Assembly (NCBI GenBank): GCA_003648125.1
Contig: QMOE01000150.1
Location: 1 to 6,406, forward strand
Reading direction: 5' to 3'
Length of the DNA: 6,406 bases
From: Chloroflexota bacterium
GTDB lineage: Bacteria; Chloroflexota; Anaerolineae; B4-G1
A program made the position numbers and the translations under genes. This document shows positions 5,081 through 6,406 of the stretch, one piece after another. Every line of letters begins with the position of its first letter. Position 1 is the first letter of the stretch. The notes beneath the pieces are model-generated. The model saw nothing but the letters and a program-made list of their open reading frames with translations. It did not search any database and had not been told where the DNA came from.

Positions 5081-5710
5081 AGTTACCCTGGTTTCTTTCC
5101 CCAGCCTCGCCTGTACCATCGCTCTGATTTCCACCTGTACCTCCTCCACCGGGCGGGCAGCGTTCACCACTGCCCACCGTTCCGGCTCCTGCTCGACCAA
5201 CTCCAGATAACCGGCCCGCACCCGCTGGTGGAACTCGAGCGCTTCTGCGTCCAACCGGTTCCACTCGTCCCCGCCCAGCCTGCGGCGCTGTAGGCCCTCC
5301 TCAGGCGTGATGTCAAGGTAAAGCGTCAAACCGGGCGTGAGACCGCGGGTGGCAAAACGAGTGATCGTCCGCAGCATTTCCAGGTCAAGCCCGCGACCGT
5401 ATCCCTGGTAGGCCAATGTGCTGTCGGCGTACCGGTCACTGATGACGATTTTGCCAGCCGCCAGCGCCGGCCGAATGAGTTGGGCCACGTGCTGGGCGCG
5501 GGAGGCAGAGTAGAGCAGAATCTCGGCCCGGGCGTCCATCGCCGTGTTGTATGGATCGTGAAGCACGGCGCGGATCTGGTCGCCAATCTCGGTGCCGCCC
5601 GGCTCGCGGGTCAGCACTACCTCGCGCCCCCGCTCACGCAGCCACTCTGCCAGCAAGCGAATTTGGGTGGTCTTGCCGCTGCCATCGGGGCCTTCAAAAG
5701 TGACGAACAC
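5021..5710 (-). CDS. tmk: Thymidylate kinase (dTMP kinase)
   Basis: The enzyme phosphorylates dTMP to dTDP with ATP in the cytoplasm, an essential step of dTTP synthesis. It has the P-loop GPDGSGKTT (7-15), the TREPGGTEIG substrate loop (34-43), SDRYADSTLAYQG (91-103) with the DRY motif, LYLDITPEEGLQRR (130-143) and an Arg-rich LID (RRRLGGDEWNR, 142-152). The start is a GTG at 5710, and FVTFEGPDG follows directly as in the family. AGGAG lies about 10 bases before it, inside the end of the upstream gene, which stops 7 bases earlier, so the two are coupled. Residues 1-210 cover a complete kinase. Residues 211-229 (KPVIARNKVTKQSPPLLMC) are translated from the palindromic repeat at 4981-5080 and are a foreign-looking C-terminal extension. 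Confidence 0.95.
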   Translation of the reverse strand: MFVTFEGPDGSGKTTQIRLLAEWLRERGREVVLTREPGGTEIGDQIRAVLHDPYNTAMDARAEILLYSASRAQHVAQLIRPALAAGKIVISDRYADSTLAYQGYGRGLDLEMLRTITRFATRGLTPGLTLYLDITPEEGLQRRRLGGDEWNRLDAEALEFHQRVRAGYLELVEQEPERWAVVNAARPVEEVQVEIRAMVQARLGKETRVTKPVIARNKVTKQSPPLLMC

Positions 5711-5717
5711 CGAATCA

Positions 5718-6406
5718 CTACTCCTCTCTGAAAATACGCACCCGACGGTGAGGCTCTTTGCCCCGCGACTCTGACGCCAGATTAGCGGTGCGGGCCATCT
5801 CGTGCTGCCGGCGGCGGATGTAACTGTTCTGGGGGGAGAGCGTCACTTCTGGTATGCCTCCCTGTACTTGCCGGATAGCCCCTTCGACCTCTTGCAGCGC
5901 CTGACGCAGCGCGTCCGAGGGCCGACTCTCCAGATCAAAGACGTCACTCAGGCAGGCCTCCATCTGGGCGACGGTGTTGGCCCGCAGGACGTAGACGGGC
6001 AGTCCGCGTTGTTCTGCGTCCGCGACCAGGCGCGGGCGCTTGCGGTAAAAGCTCTTGGTGGTGAGCAGCACCTCGGCCTGCCCCAGTCCCTTGGTCATGT
6101 AGACCGGCACGCGCATACGGCGGGCGGCCCGCTCTAGCCGGTTGCGAGCGATGCCGTAGGGATAAACGCGCAACGGCTCAAGCGGTTCCTGTACCGTTGG
6201 TTGGGGGATGAACGATGGTCCGGCGTTGGCTTGCCCACTCTCCCGCTCTTCCAGTGAGGGTGGGGTGGTCTGCTCCTTACAAATCTCCCCGCCGGGGTCG
6301 CGGTAGCGCAGTTCTGCCTGCGAGGGCTGGCCGCGCAGCAGCCCGTCCACCGAACTCGCCACGCTGTGGTGGATGAGCAACCGCTGCCGGTCCTGAATCT
6401 CGATCA
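5718..6406 (-). CDS. R3H-domain protein, C-terminal part (probable SpoIIIAA-like ATPase/R3H fusion), runs off the right edge
   Basis: The frame is open to the window edge, and the readable part before the TTG at 6380 (IEIQDRQR) continues the protein, so the true start is beyond 6406. The last 40 residues form an R3H single-stranded nucleic-acid-binding domain: NSYIRRRQHEMA holds the RxxxH motif and is followed by SRGKEPHRRVRI. Before it lies a conserved middle block (RVYPYGIARNRLERAARR, then VLLTTKSFYRKRP and GLPVYVLRANTVAQ) that I recall from Ycf45-like/SpoIIIAA-type AAA ATPases with a C-terminal R3H domain. A Pro/Glu-rich linker separates it from IHHSVASSVDGLLRG, which resembles the end of the ATPase part. 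The ATPase motifs themselves would be outside the window. The stop lies 7 bases before tmk, which indicates an operon. The function of this ATPase is not established. Confidence 0.82.
   Translation of the reverse strand, partial: IEIQDRQRLLIHHSVASSVDGLLRGQPSQAELRYRDPGGEICKEQTTPPSLEERESGQANAGPSFIPQPTVQEPLEPLRVYPYGIARNRLERAARRMRVPVYMTKGLGQAEVLLTTKSFYRKRPRLVADAEQRGLPVYVLRANTVAQMEACLSDVFDLESRPSDALRQALQEVEGAIRQVQGGIPEVTLSPQNSYIRRRQHEMARTANLASESRGKEPHRRVRIFREE

Noticed and set aside
1..6406. CRISPR array, tRNA or rRNA gene
   Set aside because: No regularly spaced direct repeats with unique spacers and no tRNA- or rRNA-like segments were seen on either strand.

Overview
The window looks like chromosomal sequence from a GC-rich, probably non-sporulating bacterium. 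I lean towards Chloroflexota (Anaerolineae-like). This rests on an SpoVS homologue beside a PHP phosphoesterase, an R3H protein of the SpoIIIAA-like ATPase type directly upstream of tmk, and intergenic spaces packed with short palindromic repeats. The taxonomy is an inference and was not tested by any search.

Layout from left to right. Bases 1-148 hold no gene, only repeat relics. Bases 149-1322 are a minus-strand pair, spoVS then a PHP-family phosphoesterase, 13 bases apart, with a plausible promoter at 1401-1429. Bases 1515-4226 are a tight minus-strand operon transcribed as HAD-like protein, nitroreductase, UbiD-family decarboxylase. Its first two genes overlap by 4 bases and the third starts 4 bases after the second stops. 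Bases 4227-4568 (342 bases, no gene) contain nested inverted repeats, a two-hairpin palindrome, a second copy in opposite orientation of a 22-base repeat also found at 99-120, and a perfect-consensus promoter. That promoter drives the plus-strand FmdB-type zinc-ribbon gene at 4569-4961. Convergent to it, on the minus strand, are tmk (thymidylate kinase) and, upstream of tmk, the 3' part of an R3H-domain gene that runs off the right edge.

Functionally the window mixes housekeeping genes (tmk, the PHP nuclease/phosphatase, the R3H protein) with one small metabolic cassette of unknown substrate (HAD, nitroreductase, UbiD). I found no phage, CRISPR, toxin-antitoxin or defence genes.

The most unusual DNA signals are three. 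A perfect 17-base inverted repeat with a 4-base loop lies inside the PHP coding sequence and encodes two conserved motifs. A dispersed palindromic repeat supplies the last 19 codons of tmk. The short-repeat cluster at 4242-4491 is layered, one inverted repeat inside another.
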